The translations under genes and the position numbers were made by a program. From the NCBI GenBank assembly GCA_017305715.1, contig JAFKKG010000010.1, positions 248,001 through 312,000 on the forward strand: a DNA stretch of 64,000 nucleotides, given 5' to 3'. This stretch comes from Hyphomicrobiales bacterium. GTDB lineage: Bacteria > Pseudomonadota > Alphaproteobacteria > Rhizobiales > Xanthobacteraceae. Shown here one piece after another: positions 29,072-38,651 of the stretch (positions are counted from its first letter, which is position 1; the number at the start of each line of letters is the position of its first letter). Under the pieces are notes generated by a model. That model saw only the letters and a program-made list of their open reading frames with translations, did no database searches and was not told the origin of the DNA.

Positions 29072-29878
29072 ATGACGACATCAGAACAAGAATCGACGGA
29101 GCCGGCCGTACTGGTCGACGTCAGCGCCGACGCGGTATGGATCACGCTCAACCGGCCGGCGGCGCTGAATTCGATCACGCCCGACATGGTGGCGGGGATC
29201 AACGCGGCGCTGGCGCGGGCTGACGATCCGGCGATCAAGGCGGTGGTGCTGCAGGGCACCGGGCGGGCCTTTTGCGCCGGCGCCGACCTGAAATACGTCA
29301 AGCGCGCGACGCAAGGCGATGAAGCCGCGACAGCCCGATTCCTCGATACGGTGCTCGACATGATGACACGGCTGGAGAACTGTCCGCGGCCGGTGATTGC
29401 CGCCGTCAACGGGCTGGCGCTGGCCGGCGGTCTGGAACTGGTGCTGTGCTGCGACCTGGTCATTGCGGCGCGGTCGGCGAAGATCGGCGATGCCCATGCC
29501 AATTTCGGTCTGCTGCCGGGCGGCGGCAGTTCGGTGCGGCTGCCACGGAAAATCGGCCCGACCCGCGCGAAATATCTGCTGTTTACCGGCGACTTCGTGC
29601 CGGCCGACGAGCTGGTCGCCTGCGGTCTCGTCAACGAGGTCGTCGACGATTCGGAGTTGACGGCGGCGGTTGAGCGCCTGGTTGCCAAGCTCGGCTCCAA
29701 GAGCTCGCTGGTGCTCCGCCGCATGAAGGCGCTGGTTGCGGACGGTCTCGAACAGCCGAAGGACGTTGCGCTTCGGCTGGAATTGCTCGCAAGCGAACTC
29801 CATGCCCACAGCCACGACATGAAAGAGGGACTTGCCGCGTTCGAGGCAAAGCGCAAGCCGTCATTCACCGGCCGCTGA
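29072..29878 (+). CDS. Enoyl-CoA hydratase/isomerase-family protein
   Basis: Crotonase-fold protein of 268 aa. The oxyanion-hole segments GRAFCAGADLKY and LALAGGLELVLCCDLVIA are present, with the first catalytic Glu position filled (GLEL). The second Glu position of classical hydratases appears to be His (GDAHANFGLLPGGG), so isomerase or other crotonase chemistry is possible. The start is ambiguous: ATG 29072 has GGATGG upstream, ATG 29063 would add three residues. It is divergent from the CoA transferase operon across candidate operator A. Confidence 0.85.
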   Translation: MTTSEQESTEPAVLVDVSADAVWITLNRPAALNSITPDMVAGINAALARADDPAIKAVVLQGTGRAFCAGADLKYVKRATQGDEAATARFLDTVLDMMTRLENCPRPVIAAVNGLALAGGLELVLCCDLVIAARSAKIGDAHANFGLLPGGGSSVRLPRKIGPTRAKYLLFTGDFVPADELVACGLVNEVVDDSELTAAVERLVAKLGSKSSLVLRRMKALVADGLEQPKDVALRLELLASELHAHSHDMKEGLAAFEAKRKPSFTGR

Positions 29879-29897
29879 ACTATTCCCGACGCAGCGG

Positions 29898-30689
29898 CTA
29901 GCCGAGCCACCGCTTGCGCCGCCGGTAATGCTTGATGCTGCGATAGCTCTTGCGTTCGCCCTCAAGGTTCAGGCCGAGATAGAATTCGCGGATGTCTTCG
30001 TTGGCGCGAAGGTCGGCTGCATTGCCTTCCAGCACGATCCGGCCATCCTCCATGACGTATCCGAAATCGGCCAGGTCCAGCGCGACGCGGGTGTTCTGTT
30101 CGACGATCAGGAGCGTGAGGCCGTCGTCCTTCAGCGAGCGCAGGACGCCGAACACCTCGTCGACCATCATCGGCGCGAGCCCCAGCGACGGCTCGTCGAT
30201 CATGATGAGCTTCGGATTCGCCATCAAGGCGCGGCCGATCACGACCATCTGCTGCTCGCCGCCGGACAGGTATCCGGTGGTTCGCGATTTCAGCGAAGCC
30301 AGCCGCTTGATCCGGTCATAGACGCCATCGAGCCGGCGGCGCATCGACTGCGTCGAAGGCTCCATATGACCGCCGGCGATCAGGTTCTGCTCGACGGTGA
30401 GGTGGCTGAGAACGCGGCGGCCTTCCATGACATGGACGATACCGTTACGGACGATTTTGGCTGGATCGCCGCCATCGATACGCGCCCCCTCGAACGAAAT
30501 CGTGCCGGACGTCACCTTGCCGTCCTCGGTCATGAGCACGTTGGAGATCGATTTGAGGGTGGTCGACTTGCCAGCCCCGTTGCCGCCGAGCAGCGTGATG
30601 CACGAGCCCTTGGGCACGGCGAGCGTGATGCCCTTCACCGCGAGGATGACATCGCTGTAGAGAACCTCGACGTTGCTGAGTTCGAGCAT
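29898..30689 (-). CDS. livF: LivF-type ABC ATPase
   Basis: ATP-binding subunit of a branched-chain-type (HAAT) importer, 263 aa. Walker A GGNGAGKST, signature YLSGGEQQMVVIGRAL and Walker B LIMIDEPSLGLAP are intact. The start at 30689 is chosen because GGAG lies six bases upstream and MLELSNVEVLYS is the usual LivF N-terminus; a GTG at 30746 would overlap the binding-protein gene and translate through a hairpin. The C-terminus is unusually basic (HYRRRKRW). Last gene of the transporter operon. Confidence 0.92.
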   Translation of the reverse strand: MLELSNVEVLYSDVILAVKGITLAVPKGSCITLLGGNGAGKSTTLKSISNVLMTEDGKVTSGTISFEGARIDGGDPAKIVRNGIVHVMEGRRVLSHLTVEQNLIAGGHMEPSTQSMRRRLDGVYDRIKRLASLKSRTTGYLSGGEQQMVVIGRALMANPKLIMIDEPSLGLAPMMVDEVFGVLRSLKDDGLTLLIVEQNTRVALDLADFGYVMEDGRIVLEGNAADLRANEDIREFYLGLNLEGERKSYRSIKHYRRRKRWLG

Positions 30690-30700
30690 CGGCATCTCCG

Positions 30701-30728
30701 CGGCCGGAGCACCGATGTGCTCCGGCCG
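30701..30728 (-). promoter_or_regulatory. Intercistronic hairpin between livJ and livF
   Basis: CGGCCGGAGCAC, a CGAT loop and GTGCTCCGGCCG form a perfect 12-bp stem in the gap between the binding-protein stop and the livF start. There is no T-run. Such hairpins often stabilise upstream mRNA so that the binding protein is made in excess over the ATPase. Confidence 0.65.
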
Positions 30729-30739
30729 ATCCAAAAGGG

Positions 30740-31969
30740 TTACCACTTCGCGATCACGGGAACCGGCACGTTTTCGGCGGCGATGACGTACTTGCCGTCC
30801 TTGATCGTCGCGATGTTGGCGGTCAGGCCCGTCACCGGGAATGGCGCGTCATTCGTGTAGGTCAGGTTCGGCAGCATGCCGAAGGTCTGATCGGACGTGA
30901 GTTGCGCCGCCATCAATGCGCTCCGAACCGCTTCACCGTTGACCTTGTCGACGCCGACCTTGCGGGCGGCGGCCTCGATCGCGCGGAGCGCGACCAGCGC
31001 CTGGTTGAAGCCCATGACGCTCGCGACCGACCATGTCACTTGCGCCTTGTATTTTGCGACGACCATTTGCTGGAAATCATGGGCCTTGGTCTTCTCATCG
31101 GTCGGGACGGCCATGCCGTAGACCTCATAGTCGCCTTCCAGGTCCTTCATCCCCCCGATCGCCTTACCCGAAGCAATCAGGCCGTTGTGCGAGCTCATCA
31201 TGATCGCAATGTCGGTCTTGCCGAGCGCCTGCAACGCCCGCTTGGTCGCGACGACCGCGGCCGTATTGGTCTGGATATCGATGACCTGCGCACCCTTGCG
31301 GATCACGCGGCCGATCTGCGTCGTCAGATCGGCCGGCTGCACCTCGGTGAAGACGGTTTCGACGATTTCCGCCTTGTCCGGATTGTCCTTGGCGAATTTT
31401 TCCGCGCCCTTGGCAATATCGACATAGGCCGGCGACGCTTCCGAGGAAATGATCGCAACCTTCAGCGGTCCCTTGATGCCGCGCTTGCCGCGGAACCATT
31501 CGAAGAACGCAGCGGCCTCATGGCCATAGGTCGGGCGCGGGCTGAAAATCCACGGATCCGGCTTCCAGGCAAATCCGTACGCCGCGGTCGACATGAACAT
31601 CGGCACCTTGTCCGCCGGAAGCCGGCCTTGGAGCGCGGCGACGTCGGGACCGCCGACGCCGAGAATGGCCACCGGGTTGAGTTCGGCCTTGATGCCGGGC
31701 CAGAGACTCGCCGTCTGGGCCGCGTCGTAACGTCCGTCATAGTCCTTGATCCCGACCTTGATGCCGAGGCCCTTGCCGACTTCCTCATTCCACCAATCGA
31801 CGGCGCCGCGGCGGGCGCCAACCAGATCCTTCATGATGTCGGCGTAGGGGCCGGTAAAATCGGCAATCGAGGCAATGTTGTAGGTCGTCTGCGCCGACGC
31901 GGGCGACGCGAGCGCGACGACGGCCGCCGCCGCTGCGCCTGCGATCCATTTCGAAACTCTGTCGTTCAT
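30740..31969 (-). CDS. LivJ-type (HAAT) periplasmic binding protein
   Basis: Extracytoplasmic binding protein of 409 aa, Peripla_BP_6 type. Residues 1-26 are a signal peptide (AAAAAVVALASPASA before QTTYN). The mature N-terminus IASIADFTGPYADIMKDL is typical of the family. The ATG at 31969 has GGAGG eight bases upstream and is preferred over the ATG at 31975. In acyl-CoA loci such proteins often bind aromatic, alicyclic or dicarboxylic acids rather than amino acids, so the liv name reflects family only. Confidence 0.9.
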   Translation of the reverse strand: MNDRVSKWIAGAAAAAVVALASPASAQTTYNIASIADFTGPYADIMKDLVGARRGAVDWWNEEVGKGLGIKVGIKDYDGRYDAAQTASLWPGIKAELNPVAILGVGGPDVAALQGRLPADKVPMFMSTAAYGFAWKPDPWIFSPRPTYGHEAAAFFEWFRGKRGIKGPLKVAIISSEASPAYVDIAKGAEKFAKDNPDKAEIVETVFTEVQPADLTTQIGRVIRKGAQVIDIQTNTAAVVATKRALQALGKTDIAIMMSSHNGLIASGKAIGGMKDLEGDYEVYGMAVPTDEKTKAHDFQQMVVAKYKAQVTWSVASVMGFNQALVALRAIEAAARKVGVDKVNGEAVRSALMAAQLTSDQTFGMLPNLTYTNDAPFPVTGLTANIATIKDGKYVIAAENVPVPVIAKW

Positions 31970-32031
31970 ATCCATGTCCTCCCGGTGCTGTTTGTTTTCA
32001 GGGATACCGCCCTGCCGCGGCTTTGTTATGT

Positions 32032-33078
32032 TCAGTATGGAAATGGCCACATTCGATACGACCGCTTCAGGATGTTCCAGCGATGCATCAGGCCGCGCGG
32101 TTCGAAGATCAGGAACGCCGCGATGACGCTGCCGAGAAACACGTTCATCAGGGCAAACACGACATCGCCGCCGATCGATGGGAATTGCGCGACCACCGAT
32201 GGCCCCAGTGACACGAAGCCTTCCTGAATGCATTTGATGACGACGACACCGACCAGCGCGCCCGTGATCGACCCCATGCCGCCGACGATGACCATGGCGA
32301 TGAACCAGATCGAATTGAACAACGTAAACTGGTCGACCGCGACAAAGCGGACGAAATAAGCCCACAATCCGCCGCCGACGCCGGCATAGAACGCACCGAC
32401 CAGAAACGCGGTCGCCTTGGTGGCGACGACGTCGATACCCATGATGCCGGCGGCTACGTCGTCGTCGCGCACGGCCACGAAGGCGCGTCCATACCGGCCG
32501 CGCACGATGCCATAGGCGCCGAACGTCATCAGGGCTGCGACCGCGAGACAAAGATAATAGATCGAGATATCGGTCGAGAACGTGAACCCGAACAGGCTGG
32601 CCGGGTCGATGGTCAGCCCGTTCGAGCCGCCGAACCAGGGCAGATTCAGAACGAAGAAATGAAACAATGCCTGTGCCGCGATCGTCGTCAGCGCCAGATA
32701 GAAACCCTTGATACGCACCGCCGACAATCCGAAGATGAATCCGAACAGGGCGGCGGAACACCCGCCCAGCGGGATCGTCAACCAGAAAGGCATCGCGAGC
32801 TTCGTCGCCAGAACGCCGGTCGTGTAGGCGCCGACGCCCATGAAGGCAGCCTGCCCGAGATTGATCTGGCCGGCATAACCGGTGGTGATCTGAAGGCCCA
32901 GCACGATCACCGACGAGATCAAGATCAACGTCGAGATCGCCAGCAGCCGTGGCCCGAACAGGAGCGGCAGCAGCACCAGAAATGCCAAAAACAGAGCGAG
33001 GGCGATCTGCTGCGGACGCGTCCGCACCAGTGCCGCATCGCGCGCGAAGCTTGTCGCAAAAATGCCTGCCGGATCCAC
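32032..33078 (-). CDS. livM: LivM-type ABC permease
   Basis: Permease of 348 aa with 8-10 membrane segments. GLQITTGYAGQINLGQAAFMGVGAY and the cytosolic coupling segment GRYGRAFVAVRDDDVAAGIMGID are diagnostic. The GTG start at 33078 lies three bases after the livH stop. The C-terminal region (FEPRGLMHRW) is normal. Confidence 0.93.
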   Translation of the reverse strand: MDPAGIFATSFARDAALVRTRPQQIALALFLAFLVLLPLLFGPRLLAISTLILISSVIVLGLQITTGYAGQINLGQAAFMGVGAYTTGVLATKLAMPFWLTIPLGGCSAALFGFIFGLSAVRIKGFYLALTTIAAQALFHFFVLNLPWFGGSNGLTIDPASLFGFTFSTDISIYYLCLAVAALMTFGAYGIVRGRYGRAFVAVRDDDVAAGIMGIDVVATKATAFLVGAFYAGVGGGLWAYFVRFVAVDQFTLFNSIWFIAMVIVGGMGSITGALVGVVVIKCIQEGFVSLGPSVVAQFPSIGGDVVFALMNVFLGSVIAAFLIFEPRGLMHRWNILKRSYRMWPFPY

Positions 33079-33081
33079 CGC

Positions 33082-33975
33082 TCAAACCCTCTCGATCGTT
33101 CGCCACCCGAACATTCCGGTCGGGCGGATAAACAGGATGACAAGCATGATCACGAACGGGAAGACCGAGCCGACCGCCCCGCCGATCACCGGATCGACAT
33201 AGGCCGTCACCAGGCCCTGCACGGCCCCGACGATCAGGCCGGCCAGCAAGACACCCGCGATCGACTCAAAGCCGGCGAGCAGCGCCACCGGCAGCGCCGA
33301 AAGCCCGATATCCGACGCCAGGAAGTTCAACGACTTGCCGCTGAGATAGATGATCGCGCCGAGGGTCGACAACACGGCACCCAGCGCCCAGGCGAAAGCG
33401 ATCGAGCGCTTGACCGATATCCCCATCGACAAAGCAACCTGGTGATCCTCCGCGACCGCGGTCATTTTTAGCCCGGCGCGGGTATTGTTGAAGAACCACG
33501 ACAGGCCCAGTCCGACGACCACCGTGATCATCGCGCCGATCAGCAGCGAGCGCGGAATCAGGATGTCGCCGATGATAACCGGCTTCAGCGGGAAGATGAT
33601 CGGGAAAGGCCGCACCTGCGGCCCGAACAACACAAGGATGAGGCCCCTGATCAGGATCAGCAGGCCGATCGTCACCATCACCATCGCGAAGCCGGATTCA
33701 CCGACCAGGCGTGAAAAGAAAATCCGTTCAATGGCGAGGCCGAACAGCGCCGACATCACCATCGCCAGCGGAAGCGCAACGACCAGCGGCAGCCCGGTCT
33801 GGATCACCATCCACCAGACGACGAAGCCGCCGAACACCACGAGTTCGCCCTGGGCGAAATTGAAGACCTTGGAAGCACGATAGATGACGATAAAGCCCAT
33901 CGCGATGAGCGCGTAGAGCAGCCCGACCAGCGCACCGTTGATGAGATAATTCAGAAAATCGATCGGGTCGAACAT
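33082..33975 (-). CDS. livH: LivH-type ABC permease
   Basis: Permease of 297 aa. The N-terminus LINGALVGLLYALIAMGFIVIYRASKVFNFAQGELV is the usual LivH opening, and the coupling segment AVAEDHQVALSMGISVKRSIA is present. The ATG at 33975 directly abuts the stop of the acyl-CoA synthetase gene, with GGGAGG located inside that gene, so translation is probably coupled. Confidence 0.94.
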   Translation of the reverse strand: MFDPIDFLNYLINGALVGLLYALIAMGFIVIYRASKVFNFAQGELVVFGGFVVWWMVIQTGLPLVVALPLAMVMSALFGLAIERIFFSRLVGESGFAMVMVTIGLLILIRGLILVLFGPQVRPFPIIFPLKPVIIGDILIPRSLLIGAMITVVVGLGLSWFFNNTRAGLKMTAVAEDHQVALSMGISVKRSIAFAWALGAVLSTLGAIIYLSGKSLNFLASDIGLSALPVALLAGFESIAGVLLAGLIVGAVQGLVTAYVDPVIGGAVGSVFPFVIMLVILFIRPTGMFGWRTIERV

Positions 33976-35958
33976 TCAAGACCTCCCGGCCATTTTGCGT
34001 TGCGGCTGCGCCGCCGCAATCGCCAAGGGTGCGGTATCCACGGAATGAACCAGGACGTTGGCGGCCATCGTCCCGCGGCGGCCATCCTGGTAGGTGACCG
34101 GGACCGAAAGCGCCACGCGATCCTTGCCGCTGTAGAGGCCGTCGATCAGTTCCGCATAACGCTCCAGCAGAAACTCGCGACGCAGCTTGCGGGTGCGGGT
34201 CAATTCACCCTCATCCGGATCGAGTTCCTTGGGAAAATTCGCAAAGCGCCGGACCTGCGCATGATCGGGCAGGAACTTGTTGACCCGAACGATTTCCTCC
34301 CGGATCAGATCGGCCACCGCCGGCATTTGCGACAGGTCCGCGAATGTCGAGTAAGCCAGCCTTCGTTCCTCCGCCCAGCGCGACACCACGCTCATGTCGA
34401 TATTGATCAACGCGCCGAGATAGTCGCGCGATTCATCGCCGAGCGTCATGATGTCCTTGATGAACGGACTGAAGCGCAGCCGCGTTTCGATGAACTGCGG
34501 CGGGTAGCTTTGCCCGGAGCTCAGTTTGGCGAGATCCTCGATTCGTTCGAGGAAAACCAGCTCGCCCGAACTGGTGACGGAGACGGCATCGCCGGTGCGG
34601 TACCATCCGTCGTCTATGCGTTCGGCCGTCTTGTCGGGCTTGCCGAAATAGCCCTGGAAGAAGGAGCCGCCGCGCACCAGCAACTCGCCGGCCGGTGAAA
34701 CCTGCCATTCCAGCGGCGGCACGTCGGGGTGGGCTTCAAGCCAGTGGCCCACGGTTTCCAGATCGTAGCGTTCGCCCTTGTGGATCGTCATGATCCCGAT
34801 CTCGGTCGAACCGTAGAGGTTGCGCAGCGGCACGCCGATGGCATGAAACAGCCGGAAAACGTCGGGGGCCATGGTCGAGCCGCCGCTGAGCGCGACCTTG
34901 AGGCGTGTCAGGCCGAGCTTGTCGCGCAGCGGCTTCAGGACCAGCGCCTCGGCAAGTGGAAACACCAGGCGCGCGGCAAGCGGCACCGGCTTGCCGTCGA
35001 GCCGGGAAACATGGACCTTGCGTCCGATTTCGACGCCCCATTCATAGATGCGCCGACGGATCGGCCCCGCGTCGAGCATTTTTGCCTGGATCGTGGACGC
35101 CAGGCTCTCCCATTGCCGGGGCGCGAATACCATCAGCTCGACGGCCAGCTCGCGCAGATTGGCCAGAACCTGCTCGGGAGATTCAGGAAAGTTGACCACC
35201 AGCGGCAAAGTGACGCCGATCGTGATTCCGAATAATTGCTCGGTGGCCCACGCCGGCGCGATGTAAGTGAGGTAATCCATGCCCGGCCTGATGTCGGTTC
35301 CGCTCACCAGGCGATGCGCGTTGTCGATCAGGTAGCGGTGGGTCAGGACAACCCCCTTGGGGCGCCCAGTCGTGCCTGACGTGTAGGACAGGACGGCGAT
35401 GTCGTCCGGCTGCCCGAGCGCGAGGAGGCTGTTGAACAGCCCCGGCTCGGCCGCGTTCCGCCTGCGTCCCTCGGCCTCCATCGCCTCGAGCTTCATGAGG
35501 CTCGGCTGCCGGTAGGACCACATGCCGGTCTCGTCCCAATAGATCAGCCGGCGCAACGTCGGCACGCTGCCCATCACGGCGAGGCCCTTGTCGATCTGCT
35601 CCTGATCCTGGCCGACGAGGTAAACCGCCTGGCTGTCGTTCAGCAAATATTCGACCTCGCCGACGGTCAGGTCCGGGTAGAGCGAGATGACCTTGCCGCC
35701 GATCGCGAGCACCGCCAGCTCGACCCAGAAATTCTCGGGCTCGTTCTCGCCGATGATGGCGACGGTTTCGCCGCGGGCAAACGACATCGATTGCAGGCCG
35801 AGCGCCAGATTGCGCACGCGCTCCAGGACGTCGCCATACCGGAATTCGCGCCAGATGCCGCGATATTTGTGCCTTGCGATCAGCCGGTCGGGCTCCGCCG
35901 TGGCCCGTTCGACGAATAGTTGCGTCAATGTCTTCATCGTTATAGCGGCCACGGTCAT
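33976..35958 (-). CDS. Long-chain-type acyl-CoA synthetase in the Liv operon
   Basis: AMP-forming acyl-CoA ligase of 660 aa. The phosphate loop is canonical (SYTSGTTGRPKGVVLTH), with YGSTEIGIMT, and GWYRTGDAV. The C-terminal part resembles the long-chain/FadD15-like group rather than the short-chain one. The ATG at 35958 overlaps the livG stop (ATGA). It probably activates the acid delivered by the surrounding transporter. Compare the degenerate synthetase at 23274-24785. Confidence 0.9.
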   Translation of the reverse strand: MTVAAITMKTLTQLFVERATAEPDRLIARHKYRGIWREFRYGDVLERVRNLALGLQSMSFARGETVAIIGENEPENFWVELAVLAIGGKVISLYPDLTVGEVEYLLNDSQAVYLVGQDQEQIDKGLAVMGSVPTLRRLIYWDETGMWSYRQPSLMKLEAMEAEGRRRNAAEPGLFNSLLALGQPDDIAVLSYTSGTTGRPKGVVLTHRYLIDNAHRLVSGTDIRPGMDYLTYIAPAWATEQLFGITIGVTLPLVVNFPESPEQVLANLRELAVELMVFAPRQWESLASTIQAKMLDAGPIRRRIYEWGVEIGRKVHVSRLDGKPVPLAARLVFPLAEALVLKPLRDKLGLTRLKVALSGGSTMAPDVFRLFHAIGVPLRNLYGSTEIGIMTIHKGERYDLETVGHWLEAHPDVPPLEWQVSPAGELLVRGGSFFQGYFGKPDKTAERIDDGWYRTGDAVSVTSSGELVFLERIEDLAKLSSGQSYPPQFIETRLRFSPFIKDIMTLGDESRDYLGALINIDMSVVSRWAEERRLAYSTFADLSQMPAVADLIREEIVRVNKFLPDHAQVRRFANFPKELDPDEGELTRTRKLRREFLLERYAELIDGLYSGKDRVALSVPVTYQDGRRGTMAANVLVHSVDTAPLAIAAAQPQRKMAGRS

Positions 35959-36764
35959 TTCTCGCCCAGATAAGCTTTCATGACCAGCGGATCGCGCTGA
36001 ATCTGCGCCGGCGAACCGGTTGCGATCATCTTGCCGAAATCCAGCACATAGATGCGATCGGCGAGATCCATGACGACCCCCATGTCGTGCTCGACCAGCA
36101 CCACCGGAATGCCGCGCGCTTCGCGGACGTCGAGGATGAAGCGGGCGAGGTCTTCCTTTTCCTCGTTGTTCATCCCGGCCATCGGCTCGTCCATCAGCAG
36201 GATTTTCGGCTCCTGGGCGAGCGCGCGTCCGAGGTCGACGCGCTTGCGCAGGCCGTATCCGAGCGTTCCGACCGGCTGATGGCGGATCGATTCGATTTCC
36301 AGCAATTCGATGATCTCCTCGACCATCTCGCGATGCCGCGTTTCCTCGTTCTGCGCCCAGTGGAAATGCACGAAGGCCTGCAAGATCGAGCTGCGCATAT
36401 GCATGTGCCGTCCGATCAGGATGTTCTCGATCACGGTCATGCCGGGAAAGATATGCGTGCCCTGAAACGTCCGCGCCAATCCGGATCGTGCGATGTGATG
36501 AACGCTGCGGCCGACCATCTGCTCGCCGTCGAAGACGATGCGGCCCTGCTGCGGCCGATAGAAGCCGCTCATGCAGTTCATCAGCGAGGTCTTGCCGGCG
36601 CCATTGGGGCCGATGATCGCGATGAGTTCGTCGGGCCGGATCTCGATCGAGACATCATTCAGGGCGACGACGCCTCCGAACGACATCCGCAAACGGTCTG
36701 CGGTCAGGATCGGCCGCATGCCGCTCGGGCCTGGCTCGGCACGGGTCGCCGTGTCGACGGGCAT
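35955..36764 (-). CDS. livG: LivG-type ABC ATPase
   Basis: ATP-binding subunit, 269 aa. Walker A GPNGAGKTS, a Q-loop region FQGTHIFPGMTV, and Walker B ILLMDEPMAGMN are clear; the signature motif reads LGYGLRKRVDLGRAL, a variant common in LivG proteins of this type. The ATG at 36764 is chosen because GGAGGAG precedes it; the longer frame would run into candidate operator B. First gene of the operon livG, acyl-CoA synthetase, livH, livM, livJ, livF. Confidence 0.92.
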   Translation of the reverse strand: MPVDTATRAEPGPSGMRPILTADRLRMSFGGVVALNDVSIEIRPDELIAIIGPNGAGKTSLMNCMSGFYRPQQGRIVFDGEQMVGRSVHHIARSGLARTFQGTHIFPGMTVIENILIGRHMHMRSSILQAFVHFHWAQNEETRHREMVEEIIELLEIESIRHQPVGTLGYGLRKRVDLGRALAQEPKILLMDEPMAGMNNEEKEDLARFILDVREARGIPVVLVEHDMGVVMDLADRIYVLDFGKMIATGSPAQIQRDPLVMKAYLGEK

Positions 36765-36833
36765 GTCTCCTCCGTGGTCGCGCAAATCGATGCGCGCTGT
36801 TATTTTTCTTGCGTATGACCAATCAGACATACT

Positions 36834-36852
36834 ATTTACTTACAAGTCAAAT
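36834..36852 (-). promoter_or_regulatory. Shared candidate operator, site B, over a -35 element
   Basis: On the minus strand this reads ATTTGACTTGTAAGTAAAT. TTGACT followed after 17 bases by TCTGAT is a plausible promoter for the livG operon. It matches site C (39880-39898) at both seven-base outer left (ATTTGAC) and six-base outer right (GTAAAT) ends with identical spacing. It lies 45 bases before the divergent NMO start. Confidence 0.6.
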
Positions 36853-36896
36853 GGATTTTTGCGCGCGTCCTGCGACCAATTTACGGGAGTGAACAG

Positions 36897-37853
36897 ATGC
36901 TCGGCGACCCCCATCTTGCTACGAAACTGCGTGCGCAGTTCAAATTACCCGTTCTGGTTGGACCGATGTTTCTGGTATCGGGGCCCGATCTTGTCATCGC
37001 CTGCAGCCAGGCCGGCGTCGCCGGCTCGTTTCCCACCCTGAACGCGCGCACGACGGCGATCCTGGACCAATGGCTCGCGAGGATCGCTTCCGAACTGAAG
37101 CTGGGGGCTGCTCCCTACGCGGCGAACCTGATCGTTCATCCGACGAATACGCGGCTGGCGGAAGACGTCGATCTGGTCGTCAAACACAAATCACCGCTGG
37201 TGATCGCCAGTGTGGGCAATCCGGAGCGTATCGTCGCCGCGGTAAAGGGCTACGGTGGCCTGGTGTTCTCAGACGTTGCTTCGCTCAAGCACGCCCGGCG
37301 CGCGGCGGAAACCGGGGTCGATGGCCTGATTTTGCTGTGCGGCGGCTCCGGCGGCAACACCGGCTGGCTCAACCCCTTCGCGTTCGTCACCGCGGTCCGC
37401 AAATTCTTCGCCGGCCCGCTCGTGCTCGCCGGGGCGATCTCGAACGGCCGCCTGATCCATGTTGCGGAGGAACTTGGCGCCGACTTCGCCTATGTCGGCA
37501 CGCCCTTCATCGCGGCAACAGAGAGCATGGCGGCCGACGACTACCGGCAAATGCTGATCGACAGCAACGCAGATGATATTCATCTGACGGCCGAGGTGAC
37601 CGGCATCCCCGCCAACATGCTCCGCAAGAGCCTCGAACGCAGCGGCTTCAAGCCGGGGGCCAAGCATGACGGATTCAATCTCCTCAAGGAGATCGAGACG
37701 CTGAAGGCCTGGCGGGATATCTGGAGCGCCGGCCAGGGCGTCGGCGATGTCGAACGGGTCGAGCCGGCTGCCGGCCTGGTCGACCGCATGAGGCATGATT
37801 ACGCCGCGGCGCGCGCGGCAAGCCGGGAGCGCATGGTCTGGATGCAGGCGTGA
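36897..37853 (+). CDS. NMO/2-nitropropane dioxygenase-family flavoprotein, second copy
   Basis: FMN TIM-barrel protein of 318 aa, clearly paralogous to the one at 24823-25752: PVLVGPMFLVSGPDLVIACSQAG, LLCGGSGGNTGWLNPFAFV and VLAGAISNGRLIHV match segment for segment, and both end near a DIWSAGQGVG or DIWTAGQGVG motif. GGGAG lies eight bases before the ATG. It is divergent from the Liv operon across site B. An oxidase or reductase role in acyl-CoA degradation is more likely than nitronate detoxification. Confidence 0.88.
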   Translation: MLGDPHLATKLRAQFKLPVLVGPMFLVSGPDLVIACSQAGVAGSFPTLNARTTAILDQWLARIASELKLGAAPYAANLIVHPTNTRLAEDVDLVVKHKSPLVIASVGNPERIVAAVKGYGGLVFSDVASLKHARRAAETGVDGLILLCGGSGGNTGWLNPFAFVTAVRKFFAGPLVLAGAISNGRLIHVAEELGADFAYVGTPFIAATESMAADDYRQMLIDSNADDIHLTAEVTGIPANMLRKSLERSGFKPGAKHDGFNLLKEIETLKAWRDIWSAGQGVGDVERVEPAAGLVDRMRHDYAAARAASRERMVWMQA

Positions 37854-37895
37854 GATCGCTGACAATCCCGCCCGATGCACCCGGATCAGCCGAAC

Positions 37896-38552
37896 TCAGC
37901 GCGCTGCGCTGCCTTTGGATGATGCCGGGGGCGAGACGGCATGGTCGAGAAGATCGGTAAAGGCCCTCGCGATCTCCGCACCGGTCTTTGGTCCGTCCTG
38001 ATCGAACCAGCGCGCCATCCAGTTGACCGCGCCCATGAAGAAAAACACGGTCAGCTTCGGATCGACCTGGCGCAGACTGCCGTCCGCCATGCCTTTCTCG
38101 ATGATCGCCTGCATCTGGTGCTGGGCCTTGTCGCGGCGCGCGGCGACGATCTTGCGGTTGGCGGGATCGAGGGCCTGGAATTCGACCAGGACCGCGCAAT
38201 CGCCGATCTCGCTGTTGTGCGATTCGATGAATTCCCTGGCGAATTCCAGCAGGATTTCACGGCCGGTCTTGCCGGTCTTGTAGGCATGTTCGAACGCGCG
38301 GTCGCCGAGATCTTGCGACAGCATGTGGCACTCGAACAGAATCTCCTGCTTGTTCTTCACGTAATAGTACAGAGCGGGCTTGGTCACGCCGAGCGTCTTG
38401 GCGACATCGTCGAGCGACGTCGCATGATAACCCCGTGAACTGAACGCGCGCGCCGCTTCCTTGAGCAACGCAGTGCGTTTCAGGTTGAATTGCTGGTCAC
38501 GCGTCTGAACGGTCTCATTCCACGCGGTCAGCTGACGATCACGGCGCGGCAC
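37896..38552 (-). CDS. TetR-family transcriptional regulator
   Basis: Regulator of 218 aa. The N-terminal DNA-binding domain (about residues 24-70) contains LLKEAARAFSSRGYHATSLDD and the recognition-helix segment VTKPALYYYVKNKQEIL. The C-terminal ligand domain resembles those of acyl-CoA-responsive regulators (KstR2-like). The GTG start at 38552 has AGGAG six bases upstream. It sits between the NMO and acyl-CoA dehydrogenase genes and is the obvious candidate to bind sites A-C. I see no copy of that element in front of its own gene. Confidence 0.9.
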   Translation of the reverse strand: MPRRDRQLTAWNETVQTRDQQFNLKRTALLKEAARAFSSRGYHATSLDDVAKTLGVTKPALYYYVKNKQEILFECHMLSQDLGDRAFEHAYKTGKTGREILLEFAREFIESHNSEIGDCAVLVEFQALDPANRKIVAARRDKAQHQMQAIIEKGMADGSLRQVDPKLTVFFFMGAVNWMARWFDQDGPKTGAEIARAFTDLLDHAVSPPASSKGSAAR

Positions 38553-38651
38553 GCACCACTCCTAAAATTTTCATATCAGAGACAGCAACCTTGCTGCCGG
38601 CACAATTGAACAGATTCGGACCGCTTCACCTACGCCAATAGCCGCCGCAAA

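Noticed and set aside
31970-33106. N-terminal extension of the livJ frame through livM
   Set aside because: The livM protein is unmistakable in the other frame and livJ has a signal peptide beginning at 31969.
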